From the NCBI GenBank assembly GCA_035536395.1, contig DATLOE010000003.1, positions 1 through 35,712 of the forward strand: a stretch of DNA of 35,712 nucleotides, given 5' to 3'. The translations under genes were made by a program, and so were the position numbers. Source of the stretch: Candidatus Dormiibacterota bacterium. GTDB taxonomy: Bacteria; Patescibacteriota; Saccharimonadia; UBA4664; DATLOE01. A model generated the notes under the pieces. It was given only the letters and a program-made list of their open reading frames with translations. It did no database searches and was not told the DNA's origin. This document shows positions 15,196 through 22,991 of the stretch, piece by piece (the first letter of the stretch is position 1; every line of letters starts with the position of its first letter).

Positions 15196-16598
15196 TAGTT
15201 GCCTTTGTCTTTTTTGGGCGGCTTTACTTCTATATGGGCTTCTGTCAGATGATCACGGGTAATAGGCGCCGGGGAGCCTGTGAGCGGATCGCGCCCGTCG
15301 CCCGTCTTCGGAAATGCAATAACCTCCCTAATGTTTGGCTCGCCTGCCAGAATCATTAGTAAACGATCAAATCCATAAGCTATCCCGCCATGAGGGGGTG
15401 CTCCATATTCAAAAGCTGCAAGCATGTGGCCAAACCTCTCTGTGGCTTGCTCTTCCGTCAAACCCCAGGCTTTAAACAGCTTGCTTTGCAGATCGGCCTG
15501 GTGGATTCTAATAGATCCGCCGGCAATCTCTTCCCCGTTCAGAACGAGATCATAAGCCAGGGCTTTAACGCTGGAAGGATCAGTATCTAGTTTCGGTATA
15601 TCCTGCGGTTGAGGTGAGGTAAATGGGTGGTGAGCCGGATTTAAATTGCCGGTTGCCTGATCGCGTTCAAACATTGGAAAATCAACCACCCAGGCAAATG
15701 CTAGCTCTTCTGCGTCTTGCGGGTCTTTGCGCAGGTCAGGGCGGTCAGTCTTATGCTTTTTTATAGCCTCATCATAGCTTAAGCGCGGGAAAGGAGCAGA
15801 ACTGATTTTTTTATCTGGGGCAATGGCTTTTACAATATTCCGCATCATATCCTCGTTCAGCTGCAAAATAGCCTCTTGATCAGCAAAAGCCAGCTCAATA
15901 TCAATCTGGGTAAATTCCGGCTGGCGGTCGCCACGCTGGTCTTCGTCTCGCAGGCATTTAGCGATCTGATAATACCTACCAATACCACCGACCATCAGCA
16001 GCTGTTTAAACTGCTGGGGCGATTGCGGCAGCACATAAAACTCACCGGGGTGCAGCCTGGAGGGCACTAAAAACTCACGCGCTCCCTCGGGCGTTCCTTT
16101 TGTAAGCAATGGCGTATCGACCTCTATAAAACCAGAGCCATCCAGGTAGGCCCGTACCGTCTTCATTAGATTGTGCCGGAGCTTAATATTCTTTATCATG
16201 CGCTCGGTTCTTAGATCCAGGTACCGATGCTTAAGCCTTAGCTCCTCATTAATACCTCTTGTGTCCTTACGGACCTCAAAGGGCAGCTCAAGACTAGGGC
16301 TTATGACCTCTACCTGGCTTACATCTAATTCAACAGTACCCGTGGCAAGCTTGGCATTAATATATTGCTGGCTACGGTTCTGCACCTTACCAGTAGCTTC
16401 TATGACATACTCATTGGCTAATTTCGGAAGCTTATCGGGCTGTGTAGTAACTAACTGCAGAATGCCAGTGTGGTCCCTCAGCTCTACAAAGGCAATTTGG
16501 CCGAGATCGCGCACATTATGCACCCATCCTTTTACGGTAACGGTTTGGCCAACATGACTCAAACTCTCTATCGCGATGATAACGCTCGACTTACTCAT
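15195..16598 (-). CDS. aspS: Aspartyl-tRNA synthetase lacking the GAD insert, probably non-discriminating
   Basis: 467 residues, against about 590 for bacterial AspRS. The class II core is bacterial: RYLDLRTERM, GTPEGAREFLVPSRL, FYVLPQSPQQFKQLLM, RDEDQRGDRQPEFTQIDIE (motif 2) and AYGFDRLLMIL (motif 3). The GAD insert (about 130 residues) is missing: DRPDLRKDPQDAEE runs almost straight into FAWVVDFPMFE. The N-terminal anticodon-binding domain reads KGWVHNVRDLGQIAFVELRD, closer to archaeal or non-discriminating AspRS, so it may also charge tRNA-Asn for GatCAB (inference). GAGGA lies about 4 nt before the ATG. Confidence 0.95.
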   Translation of the reverse strand: MSKSSVIIAIESLSHVGQTVTVKGWVHNVRDLGQIAFVELRDHTGILQLVTTQPDKLPKLANEYVIEATGKVQNRSQQYINAKLATGTVELDVSQVEVISPSLELPFEVRKDTRGINEELRLKHRYLDLRTERMIKNIKLRHNLMKTVRAYLDGSGFIEVDTPLLTKGTPEGAREFLVPSRLHPGEFYVLPQSPQQFKQLLMVGGIGRYYQIAKCLRDEDQRGDRQPEFTQIDIELAFADQEAILQLNEDMMRNIVKAIAPDKKISSAPFPRLSYDEAIKKHKTDRPDLRKDPQDAEELAFAWVVDFPMFERDQATGNLNPAHHPFTSPQPQDIPKLDTDPSSVKALAYDLVLNGEEIAGGSIRIHQADLQSKLFKAWGLTEEQATERFGHMLAAFEYGAPPHGGIAYGFDRLLMILAGEPNIREVIAFPKTGDGRDPLTGSPAPITRDHLTEAHIEVKPPKKDKGN

Positions 16599-16654
16599 AA
16601 TTCCTCATAGTTCAAAGCATACCCAAAACGGCTGGCAATTGCGAGAGTCCCCGT

Positions 16655-17836
16655 TCACAGTTTACTCCTACGACAAATGAGGCATGATTCTTGCATGTGA
16701 CTGCCTTGTGTCCAGGTTTTGATGGCTAACCGGAGCGGTAGTAGCCCGATGTACAAATGTAAATCGGCTAAGCGCCGAATTACCCAACCGGGCCGGCCAA
16801 ACAGCTGCCCACCCTTAAACTGCACTCCGCACCACTCGATGCCTACCGGGACAGCGCCAATCGGAGCCAGCGGACGATAATCAGGTACCGGCTTGCCCGA
16901 GAGCTGAAGCTTAAGGCTGCGGGCTACGAACTCGCCATCGTAAATTGCGGTTTGAGCCCAGCCCGAATATTGAGTGGCAGCACTGTCACCTATGACATAA
17001 ATATTCTGGGCAGCGGCGAGAGAAGCACTAACGGCCACTTTGCCATGCTCAAACTGAAATAGGCTTCCCTGCGCAGCGTAGAAGGGATGATTGCTAACCC
17101 CGGCAGTCCATATAACTGTGTGTGTTTTAATACTCCCCTCGGGCAGCTGCAGCTTACCGGCGCTTTCGCCCTTAACAGCCGTACTGGTGTATATCTTTAC
17201 CCCCAGCTTTTTCAGGCGGGCGGTAATCCGAGCCGAAAAAGAAGCATGCATGCCCGGTAGTATCCTTGGGGCCGCCTCCACAAGATTAACCGCAAAGGGC
17301 TTGGTAATATGATGGTTTCTCCTGATGCGGCGCAGGTAGCCTACAAGCTCGGCTGCTAGCTCTACGCCGGTAGGGCCGGCTCCTACCACAACATAATGCA
17401 GGTCAGGCTTGTTCGAACTCAGCTCCTTGTGCAGGTGCTCCTTGAGGCTTAGAGCCGCTTCTATATGCTTAACACCATAGGAGAATCTGTCTAGCCCTTG
17501 GATACCGAAGTATTCAGTTACTGAGCCCAGTGCCAATATTAATTCGTCGTATGCATACTTGGCGCCAGATTCACAAACTAACTGCTTGCTCTTTACATCT
17601 ATCGTCTGGGCAGTATCTTTTACTAGGCTAATATTTTGCCGGCGCCCGAAAATCCGCTTGAGTGGTATTAGCACCTCAAGTGGTGATCGGCCGGTTGAAG
17701 TACGATACAGAGCGGCATGGTATTCGAAGTGGCTGCGATCACTGATTAAAGTAATGTGAAACCTCGGATCGCGCGCCAGACTGCTGGCGGCTTTGATACC
17801 GGCAAAACCACCCCCTACAATTACAACTTGCCTCAC
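16655..17836 (-). CDS. Type II NADH dehydrogenase-like FAD oxidoreductase
   Basis: 393 residues, typical of NDH-2. The FAD-binding Rossmann motif VVIVGGGFAGIKAA is at the N-terminus, the NADH-binding motif VVVGAGPTGVELAAEL at about 145-160, IWTAGVSNHP and NIYVIGDSAA carry the second FAD contact, and a C-terminal part with hydrophobic stretches probably sits on the membrane. It would oxidise NADH and pass electrons to a quinone or another acceptor without pumping protons. A CLIC pair lies six residues before the end. The GTG start overlaps the upstream stop by 4 nt (GTGA). No other respiratory gene is visible, so the electron acceptor is open. Confidence 0.88.
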   Translation of the reverse strand: MRQVVIVGGGFAGIKAASSLARDPRFHITLISDRSHFEYHAALYRTSTGRSPLEVLIPLKRIFGRRQNISLVKDTAQTIDVKSKQLVCESGAKYAYDELILALGSVTEYFGIQGLDRFSYGVKHIEAALSLKEHLHKELSSNKPDLHYVVVGAGPTGVELAAELVGYLRRIRRNHHITKPFAVNLVEAAPRILPGMHASFSARITARLKKLGVKIYTSTAVKGESAGKLQLPEGSIKTHTVIWTAGVSNHPFYAAQGSLFQFEHGKVAVSASLAAAQNIYVIGDSAATQYSGWAQTAIYDGEFVARSLKLQLSGKPVPDYRPLAPIGAVPVGIEWCGVQFKGGQLFGRPGWVIRRLADLHLYIGLLPLRLAIKTWTQGSHMQESCLICRRSKL

Positions 17837-18399
17837 ACCCAGCCTTTAAGTTTGTAATAGATCATTGCCAGGGGCTCCTTGCCGCGCCACTCCCCTAAAC
17901 TTCTGGTCCACTTTTGGCTAGATGAGAGATCGAACTCCACCCCGCCGCGCAGTTCACTCGTTACAATCGGCTTAATTCCAAGCTTTTGGCAGACTGCAAC
18001 CACCCTCGGTATATGATAGGGATGCGCTAGAATTACTGCACTCTTCCACTTGTGACGGTCCATGATCTGTTTGGCTTGATCTGCCACCTCTCTTGTGTCC
18101 AGATATCCCATTATTTTGCGGCTAGCATAGACCCGAAAAATCTTGCGGGGATCATTGCAGTCAGGAGCCTCCATGTCGCAGTAGGCCTCAGCAATTTCGA
18201 TTTGAAATATTTTAGGCAATTTGCCATATCGGCGCATGGCGATACTAGCCAGATCTTGATTGCTAAGCCCAGGCTTTGCCTGCTTGCGCTTGCCTCGATA
18301 GCCAAAAGCAAATCCTATGACGCAATCGGCATACTCGGGATTTCCATACACAGTGTAGCGGCCGGTCCATGACTGGATTATGCTTTTTGCCAAACTCAT
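17833..18399 (-). CDS. YdcF/DUF218-like protein
   Basis: 188 residues from the ATG at 18399. The pattern CVIGFAFGYRG..., MRRYGKLPKIFQIEIAEAYC, then a KSAVILAHPYHIPRVVAVC segment matches the SanA/YdcF (DUF218) layout, in which a VTspxH-type motif precedes a helix carrying the last active-site-like residues. There is no signal peptide or clear membrane helix. The function of the family is poorly defined (envelope integrity in SanA/ElyC). A TTG at 18435 with AAGGG upstream would add 12 residues, but the same bases form a -35-like TTGACC with CATACT ending 6 nt before the ATG. It overlaps the NDH-2-like gene by 4 nt. Confidence 0.65.
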   Translation of the reverse strand: MSLAKSIIQSWTGRYTVYGNPEYADCVIGFAFGYRGKRKQAKPGLSNQDLASIAMRRYGKLPKIFQIEIAEAYCDMEAPDCNDPRKIFRVYASRKIMGYLDTREVADQAKQIMDRHKWKSAVILAHPYHIPRVVAVCQKLGIKPIVTSELRGGVEFDLSSSQKWTRSLGEWRGKEPLAMIYYKLKGWV

Positions 18400-18405
18400 A
18401 GCCCT

Positions 18406-18435
18406 AGTATGCCTTACTGGATTTGCTCCGGTCAA
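18406..18435 (-). promoter_or_regulatory. Promoter candidate (possibly leaderless) of the DUF218-like gene
   Basis: The minus strand reads TTGACC (18430-18435), an 18-nt spacer, then CATACT (18406-18411), 6 nt before the ATG. If it is used, the gene starts at that ATG rather than the upstream TTG. Confidence 0.45.
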
Positions 18436-18472
18436 GATAACCCTTATGCTTTTTGACGAAACTGCAAATTGA

Positions 18473-18500
18473 AAGGCCTCCTCAAAATCGAGGAGGCCTT
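18473..18500 (-). terminator. Intrinsic terminator after the rpmG/tRNA unit
   Basis: A perfect 11-bp stem (18473-18483 with 18490-18500) has a 6-nt loop; on the minus strand it is followed by TCAATTTG. The stop codon of the small basic ORF starts in the loop. Confidence 0.75.
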
Positions 18501-18598
18501 GGCCTTTGCTTATGACGGCTTGGCTGAATCTTGCGCTGTTTGTTGCACTTTTTCTTACGCCTGCGCGTCAAAATGGAAAATATGTCTTGTAGGTTCAT
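18482..18598 (-). CDS. Possible 38-residue highly basic protein
   Basis: A short ORF read directly from the sequence: MNLQDIFSILTRRRKKKCNK and then a tail rich in Arg, Lys, Gln and Pro ending RPRPPRF. About 17 of 38 residues are Arg, Lys or His, like small ribosomal or nucleic-acid-binding proteins. AGGAGG lies 12 nt before the ATG, somewhat far. Its TGA falls at the terminator loop, as happens for real last genes of operons. It lies after tRNA-Trp and rpmG. It may be a genuine small gene or chance; I recognise no family. Confidence 0.4.
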   Translation of the reverse strand: MNLQDIFSILTRRRKKKCNKQRKIQPSRHKQRPRPPRF

Positions 18599-18687
18599 TT
18601 TGCAACCCAACCTCCTGTTTCTTCTTTTTGTAAAACAAAATGGTCTTGCCAGAATGAAACTTTGCAGTAAACAATCAGTAATTTGTA

Positions 18688-18764
18688 TGGCAGGGGTGGC
18701 AGGAATTGAACCCGCGGCCTTCGGTTTTGGAGACCGACGCTCTAGCCAACTGAGCTACACCCCT
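18688..18764 (-). tRNA. trnW: tRNA-Trp(CCA)
   Basis: Acceptor AGGGGTG pairs with CACCCCT, discriminator G, CCA encoded. The anticodon loop CTCCAAA gives anticodon CCA, which reads UGG. T-arm GCGGG-TTCAATT-CCTGC is intact. A 7-bp hairpin (18770-18786) lies just upstream. tRNA-Trp normally lies next to secE; here about 7 kb separates them. Confidence 0.96.
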
Positions 18765-18803
18765 ATGCAGACCTGCCTTGCAGGTCAAAGATATTGTAGC
18801 AGT

Positions 18804-18965
18804 TTATTTGCTCTCTTTGTGCTGGGTATTCTTACCGCAGTGCTTGCAAAACTTATTCAGCAGCAGGCGATCGGTAGTGTTTTTGGGATTTTTACTGGTC
18901 GTGTAATTGCGGTTGTGGCACTCGGGGCACTCCAGTGCAATAAACGGCCGATTGCGTTTAGGCAT
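18804..18965 (-). CDS. rpmG: 50S ribosomal protein L33
   Basis: 53 residues, normal length: [20 protein letters not shown] with zinc-binding CPEC and CKHC pairs (the zinc-containing form) and [19 protein letters not shown] lies 5 nt before the ATG. It lies between tRNA-Thr(GGU) and tRNA-Trp, a conserved arrangement in many bacteria. Open frame continues upstream across the tRNA genes, but that part is not coding. Confidence 0.95.
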   Translation of the reverse strand: MPKRNRPFIALECPECHNRNYTTSKNPKNTTDRLLLNKFCKHCGKNTQHKESK

Positions 18966-18982
18966 TATATCTCCTTGCTTTA

Positions 18983-19057
<75 letters not shown>

Positions 19058-19069
19058 GCATAATTAAAA

Positions 19070-19155
19070 TGGTGCCGGGTGAGAGATTTGAACTCCCGAA
19101 GGCATACGCCAGCTGATTTACAGTCAGCCCCCGTTGACCACTTGGGTAACCCGGC
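19070..19155 (-). tRNA. trnY: tRNA-Tyr(GUA)
   Basis: Acceptor GCCGGGT with ACCCGGC, discriminator A, CCA encoded. The anticodon loop CTGTAAA gives GUA. A long variable arm, as expected of bacterial tRNA-Tyr, makes it 86 nt. Confidence 0.96.
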
Positions 19156-19209
19156 ACATCAGTATGCTATTTAAGCTTACGATATTGGTTCATATTGTAC
19201 AAAATGAAC

Positions 19210-19285
19210 TGGAGCCGATGGAGGGACTCGAACCCACAACCTGCTGTTTACAAAACAGCTGCTCTAGCCGTTGAGCTACATCGGC
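19210..19285 (-). tRNA. trnT: tRNA-Thr(UGU)
   Basis: Acceptor GCCGATG with CATCGGC, discriminator T, CCA encoded. Anticodon stem GCTGT/ACAGC encloses TTTGTAA, anticodon UGU for ACA and related codons. First of the Thr-Tyr-Thr cluster. Confidence 0.96.
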
Positions 19286-19293
19286 ATATTCGC

Positions 19294-19318
19294 TAAAAAC
19301 GAATTTTGCCCGTTTTTA
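19294..19318 (-). terminator. Weak hairpin between the TPR gene and the tRNA cluster
   Basis: An 8-bp AT-rich stem TAAAAACG/CGTTTTTA with a 9-nt loop. It could end the holB-TPR transcript, but the T-run is inside the stem, so support is limited. Confidence 0.35.
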
Positions 19319-19338
19319 ACCTGAAAAGAATACCATTA

Positions 19339-20010
19339 TCAGCTGGCCTTTTCAACCTTAATGGCCTTCGCTTTTGGAAGCACTTTAGCACGAGGATGCT
19401 TGGCACTGAGGGTATGTAGTTTCTCCTGCACTTCACGCAATTCGTCTAAGCGGCCATGATTGCGCAAGGCTGCCGCCAGAGCCTTTAGCACCCGACCGGT
19501 GTCGTCTAGCTCGGAAGCCTGGCGTAATGCATCAAGCGTTTTTTCGGTATTACCCATTTTCTCATGAGCCTTGGCTAAAGCCAGGTAGCGCTGCAAAGCC
19601 GGCTCAAACATATTGGCTTTTTCGAAAGCAGCAATGGCTTTTACGAAATTACGGTTCTCATAGTAGCCCAACCCCAGGTTATAATAAGTAGCCCCGCTTG
19701 GCTGAAGCCTAGCCGCTATCTGAAAACACTCAATAGCATCAGCATAATTTTTTACGGCAGAATATAACAGACCGAGGTGAGTGTATGTCGGCACATGCTT
19801 GTGATCAAGCTTTAAAATCTGCAAAAATATCTTCTCGGCCACAAAGAATTTTTTATCTTGCTTTAGGCGCTGGGCATACTGGCTAAGTTCTTCAATCTTG
19901 TTCTTGGTGGCAACAGCTGGGTTGCGTCTATCCATCCTCAGCATGGGAGCCCCACCAAGGGCCGTGTAGACGATGTAGGCTGCCAATGCCAGGAAAAGAT
20001 ACGTCAGCAT
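19339..20010 (-). CDS. Membrane-anchored TPR protein
   Basis: 223 residues. An N-terminal membrane helix (about 3-20) is followed by about four tetratricopeptide repeats (near 39-72, 73-106, 107-138, 139-172), with motifs such as PTYTHLGLLYSAVKNYADAI and YYNLGLGYYENRNFVKAIAA, and a Lys/Ala-rich tail. TPRs are protein-binding scaffolds; no partner is indicated. Its ATG lies inside the end of holB (7 nt overlap), so the two are cotranslated. Function unknown. Confidence 0.85.
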   Translation of the reverse strand: MLTYLFLALAAYIVYTALGGAPMLRMDRRNPAVATKNKIEELSQYAQRLKQDKKFFVAEKIFLQILKLDHKHVPTYTHLGLLYSAVKNYADAIECFQIAARLQPSGATYYNLGLGYYENRNFVKAIAAFEKANMFEPALQRYLALAKAHEKMGNTEKTLDALRQASELDDTGRVLKALAAALRNHGRLDELREVQEKLHTLSAKHPRAKVLPKAKAIKVEKAS

Positions 20011-20897
20011 GAAAGTTCCACCGCCAGGGCCTCCAGAGCCGCCCGTGGCTGCACATTAGCCCGAAGTCTTTTAATAAACGACTCAACCGCCTCTAAATCA
20101 GCCGCAGATTCCTGGCTTGGCTGCTGTCTAATGCGAATTTTGGCCTTGGTTACGAGTAAACTTGCCAGCTCAATATGCACCGGCAGTTTTTGATTGGCCA
20201 TATCAGCTGCAATAATTAAGCGCTCATGAAGAGCTGCAGTCAGTAATGAGGTTGCAGATTCTTCAAGCTTAATCCTCCGATCTAAGGCCTTAGAATCTGT
20301 AATATATGTGCTAGCTAGACCAACACTGGCGCCGGCCAGGGCGGCTATAGTTCCAGCTTTGTTTTGGTCTAGAGCGTGTGTTTTTATCAGCCACTCTTGC
20401 AGCTTAACTGCTTCAATCGGCGGAATGTATATTACCCGGCAACGAGATATGACTGTAGGCAGTAAGCGGCTTTTATTATCTGAAGTTAAAATCATTAATG
20501 TGCCCGGTGGTGGTTCCTCAAGAGTTTTTAATAAGGCATTTTGAGCCGGTAGGGTCATAAGCTCAGCGCCTCTTATTATTACAGCCCGGTGGTTAAACTG
20601 GCGGTATTTAGCCAGCGCCAGCTGTCTCTGTAGCCCTTGGATAGCCTCTATGCCAATCTTCCCTTTCTCATCAGGAGAGAGAGTAATGATATCCGGGTGT
20701 GCTCCGGCAGCAGCCAGCTTACAGCTGGGGCAGCTACCCTCCCCGCGGCAACGGCAATTAAGCTCTTTGGCGATAGCTAGTGAGGCAGTATATTTGCCGA
20801 TGCCTGCCTGCCCATGGAGCAAGACAGAGCCACCAGGATGGGCCAGCACAGCCTGCAACTGCTTAGCAGCAGATGGGTGTAAGAGCAGATTCTTCAT
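20004..20897 (-). CDS. holB: DNA polymerase III delta' subunit-like clamp loader ATPase
   Basis: 297 residues. The AAA+ fold shows HGQAGIGKYTASLAIAKEL (the last Walker A Ser/Thr is Tyr36), a zinc module (Cys48/50/56/59), AELMTLPAQNALLKTLEEPP as the Walker B/sensor region, and SRCR with the arginine finger. Delta' is the stator of the clamp loader and need not bind ATP, which fits the altered P-loop. It works with DnaX, encoded near the left end of the window. No Shine-Dalgarno; TATAAT ends 6 nt before the ATG. Confidence 0.9.
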   Translation of the reverse strand: MKNLLLHPSAAKQLQAVLAHPGGSVLLHGQAGIGKYTASLAIAKELNCRCRGEGSCPSCKLAAAGAHPDIITLSPDEKGKIGIEAIQGLQRQLALAKYRQFNHRAVIIRGAELMTLPAQNALLKTLEEPPPGTLMILTSDNKSRLLPTVISRCRVIYIPPIEAVKLQEWLIKTHALDQNKAGTIAALAGASVGLASTYITDSKALDRRIKLEESATSLLTAALHERLIIAADMANQKLPVHIELASLLVTKAKIRIRQQPSQESAADLEAVESFIKRLRANVQPRAALEALAVELSC

Positions 20898-20903
20898 GAT
20901 GCA

Positions 20904-20909
20904 ATTATA
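20904..20909 (-). promoter_or_regulatory. -10 box of holB, possibly giving a leaderless message
   Basis: A perfect TATAAT on the minus strand, 6 nt before the ATG and at the very end of the rluD-family gene. The -35 is weak (TCTCAA at 17 nt). Confidence 0.5.
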
Positions 20910-21801
20910 CCCTAGGCTGCAACTGCTTGAGATAATCCGCTAAATCAGCAGTGAGGGTGCTCTGAACTGAAATTTGCTTACCACCGTAACCAGTGAAGTT
21001 CAGTGAGCTTGCGTGAAGAAATTGCCGGCTGAGCTTGGGTAGTTTGCCAGGTCGGCCATAAAGTTTGTCGCCCACAACAGGATGGCCAATGTGCGCAAGA
21101 TGCACTCTGATCTGGTGCGTACGTCCTGTAGCTGGCTCGAGCTCAACCAGGCTAGCGGCCGGCAACTGACGGATTACCCGATACTTTGTAGCTGACTCAC
21201 GCCCGCCGGGTATTACGGCTCTTTTTACCGGACGCTGGCGACTGCGACCTATGGGCAGTTTGATTATGGCCTCCTCGGGGATTACACGGCCTTCGACTAG
21301 CGCAGTATATGTCTTTTTTACGAGTCTTTTGGCAAAAAGTTCCTGCAAGTATGTTTTGGCAGCCATGTGCTTGGCAATAATAAGCAGCCCTGAGGTGTCC
21401 TTATCTAAGCGATGCACGATTCCTGGCCGGCTGCGGTCAGGATCATCCCGGTTAATAGTAGTCGCGAAGTCGGCCACTGTTGCTGCATTGCGGCCTGTTT
21501 CAGGGTTATGCACGTTCAGGCCTGCCGGTTTATCGACTATTACCATATCACTATCTTCATACAGAACCTTTAGCTTAGGCGCCTTTAGTTTTGGCTCGGG
21601 TGAATCTGCAATAATCTCGATTACCTCTCCTCCAGTTGTTATATGGCTGGCTTTTGCCGGTTCCAGGCCAAGCATCACACGATCTTCCTTTAGCAGCTTT
21701 AACACGGCGCTACGGGTGATAGGCAGGTGGCCAGCCAGAACAACATCGAGCCGCTTGCCGGCATCTTCTGGTCCCAGTTTAAATTTCTTTTCTATACTCA
21801 T
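20905..21801 (-). CDS. RluD-family 23S rRNA pseudouridine synthase
   Basis: About 298 residues. An N-terminal S4 RNA-binding domain (KRLDVVLAGHLPITRSAVLK) is followed by the catalytic domain with GIVHRLDKDTSGLLI, where the Asp is the nucleophile, and ATGRTHQIRVHLAHIGHPV. It converts uridines to pseudouridine in rRNA, as RluD does at helix 69; the exact target cannot be read from sequence. I chose the ATG at 21801; a TTG at 21828 would add nine residues. Neither has a good ribosome binding site. It precedes holB on the same strand. Confidence 0.93.
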   Translation of the reverse strand: MSIEKKFKLGPEDAGKRLDVVLAGHLPITRSAVLKLLKEDRVMLGLEPAKASHITTGGEVIEIIADSPEPKLKAPKLKVLYEDSDMVIVDKPAGLNVHNPETGRNAATVADFATTINRDDPDRSRPGIVHRLDKDTSGLLIIAKHMAAKTYLQELFAKRLVKKTYTALVEGRVIPEEAIIKLPIGRSRQRPVKRAVIPGGRESATKYRVIRQLPAASLVELEPATGRTHQIRVHLAHIGHPVVGDKLYGRPGKLPKLSRQFLHASSLNFTGYGGKQISVQSTLTADLADYLKQLQPRV

Positions 21802-21917
21802 AGGCTTAATGAGATTAGTACAATTCAAGGAAAAATTGAAGCCCGGAGTGAGGCATAGACGTACTACGGTTAACGAGGACTGGATATTTTGACGCCAAAG
21901 TGTGCAATATCGTAAGC

Positions 21918-22907
21918 CTAACGGATTAATTCTGAGGCCTTGGTGAGGTCGCCCTTTGCGCCCAATATCACCAAACGATCTCCCGGGTAAATCATTTCCC
22001 TACCGGTCGGCCGCACCTTACTGCTGCCATCTGCTCCGTTAATAGCTATTACTGTGGCGCCAATGTCTCCCTCGGCCAGTTTTTTGCCTAAATGATGCCC
22101 AGCTAGTGGAGACTCCTCGCTCACAATCATCTCCTCTACCTCTAGATCATGAGAGGAGCCGGAACTGCTAACGATATCCATATAGTCAACCACATTCGGC
22201 CTGAGCGCCATGGAGGCCATATGGTATCCGCCGATTTGATATGGCAAGGCAACCTTATCGGCTCCGGCGTGTTTCAATTTAAGTTCATTTTCCTGCCGGT
22301 TAGCACGAGCCACAATGTAGAGCTCGGGGTTGAGCGATCTGGCCGCTAGCGTTACCAACAAGTTAGCCGGATCTTCCCCTAGGCTCGCCACCAGGCCTGC
22401 TGCCCGCTTAACGCCGGCTTCTACCAGCACCTCTTCAGAGGTGCTGTCGGCCTGCACGGCAATATAGCCCAAGGCAAGGGCATCATCGACTTTAGATTTG
22501 TCTCTGTCCAGAGCTACAAACGGTACGCCCTCAGTTGCCATTTCCCTGGCCACCTGACTGCCGACCCGCCCCAAACCGCAGACTATGTAGTGATTTTTCA
22601 TTTTATTAATCTTTACCTGCAACCGTTTTTTGTGAACAGTGTCACTTACACCCATGATATATTCCGCAAACCACTTAAGCAAATAGCCTATTAGGGCGAA
22701 GCTGCTCAGTATCAAGAATATGTTCAAAGCCCTGGCTAGGGGGTGGTGAAGCTCGGCGTATCCGAAATGCCGCAGCATAACAAGCAGCGACTGGTAGAGG
22801 GCATCGCCAGTCGAAAGCCCTTCAGTCGCGCTGAACCCGGCTGTTCCAATAGCCAATAAACTAATAAACAGCAGTATGACTACTACTGGGCGTTTATGAG
22901 TACTCAC
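21918..22907 (-). CDS. Two-helix potassium-channel-like protein with RCK (TrkA-N/TrkA-C) domain
   Basis: 329 residues. Helix 1 (about 8-24), a pore loop, helix 2 (about 59-80), then a TrkA-N Rossmann domain (HYIVCGLGRVGSQVA, Gly111-Gly116) and a TrkA-C domain at about 255-329. This matches MthK-type channels that ligand binding to RCK opens. The selectivity filter, usually TVGYGD, reads HFGYAE (47-52), so potassium selectivity is doubtful. It has a GTG start without Shine-Dalgarno; TAAAAT ends 6 nt upstream. The product is a membrane protein, perhaps an ion channel or a receptor-like relative. Confidence 0.85.
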   Translation of the reverse strand: MSTHKRPVVVILLFISLLAIGTAGFSATEGLSTGDALYQSLLVMLRHFGYAELHHPLARALNIFLILSSFALIGYLLKWFAEYIMGVSDTVHKKRLQVKINKMKNHYIVCGLGRVGSQVAREMATEGVPFVALDRDKSKVDDALALGYIAVQADSTSEEVLVEAGVKRAAGLVASLGEDPANLLVTLAARSLNPELYIVARANRQENELKLKHAGADKVALPYQIGGYHMASMALRPNVVDYMDIVSSSGSSHDLEVEEMIVSEESPLAGHHLGKKLAEGDIGATVIAINGADGSSKVRPTGREMIYPGDRLVILGAKGDLTKASELIR

Positions 22908-22913
22908 ACTGTT

Positions 22914-22919
22914 ATTTTA
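22914..22919 (-). promoter_or_regulatory. -10-like box of the RCK gene, possibly leaderless
   Basis: The minus strand reads TAAAAT (TATAAAAT in context), 6 nt before the GTG. No good -35 is visible. Confidence 0.4.
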
Positions 22920-22956
22920 TAACGGTAACGCTTATTTTGCCATATCGACCCGTATA

Positions 22957-22985
22957 TTGACACATTACACTTCTTATGTTAATAT
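22957..22985 (+). promoter_or_regulatory. Strong plus-strand promoter with no downstream gene
   Basis: Perfect TTGACA (22957-22962), a 17-nt spacer, then TAATAT (22980-22985). Expected start near 22992. It points into a gap where the only following gene is on the other strand. Confidence 0.75.
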
Positions 22986-22991
22986 ATCACC

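Noticed and set aside
19070-19155. tRNA-Leu or tRNA-Ser because of the long variable arm
   Set aside because: The anticodon loop CTGTAAA gives GUA, and long-arm tRNA-Tyr is normal in bacteria.
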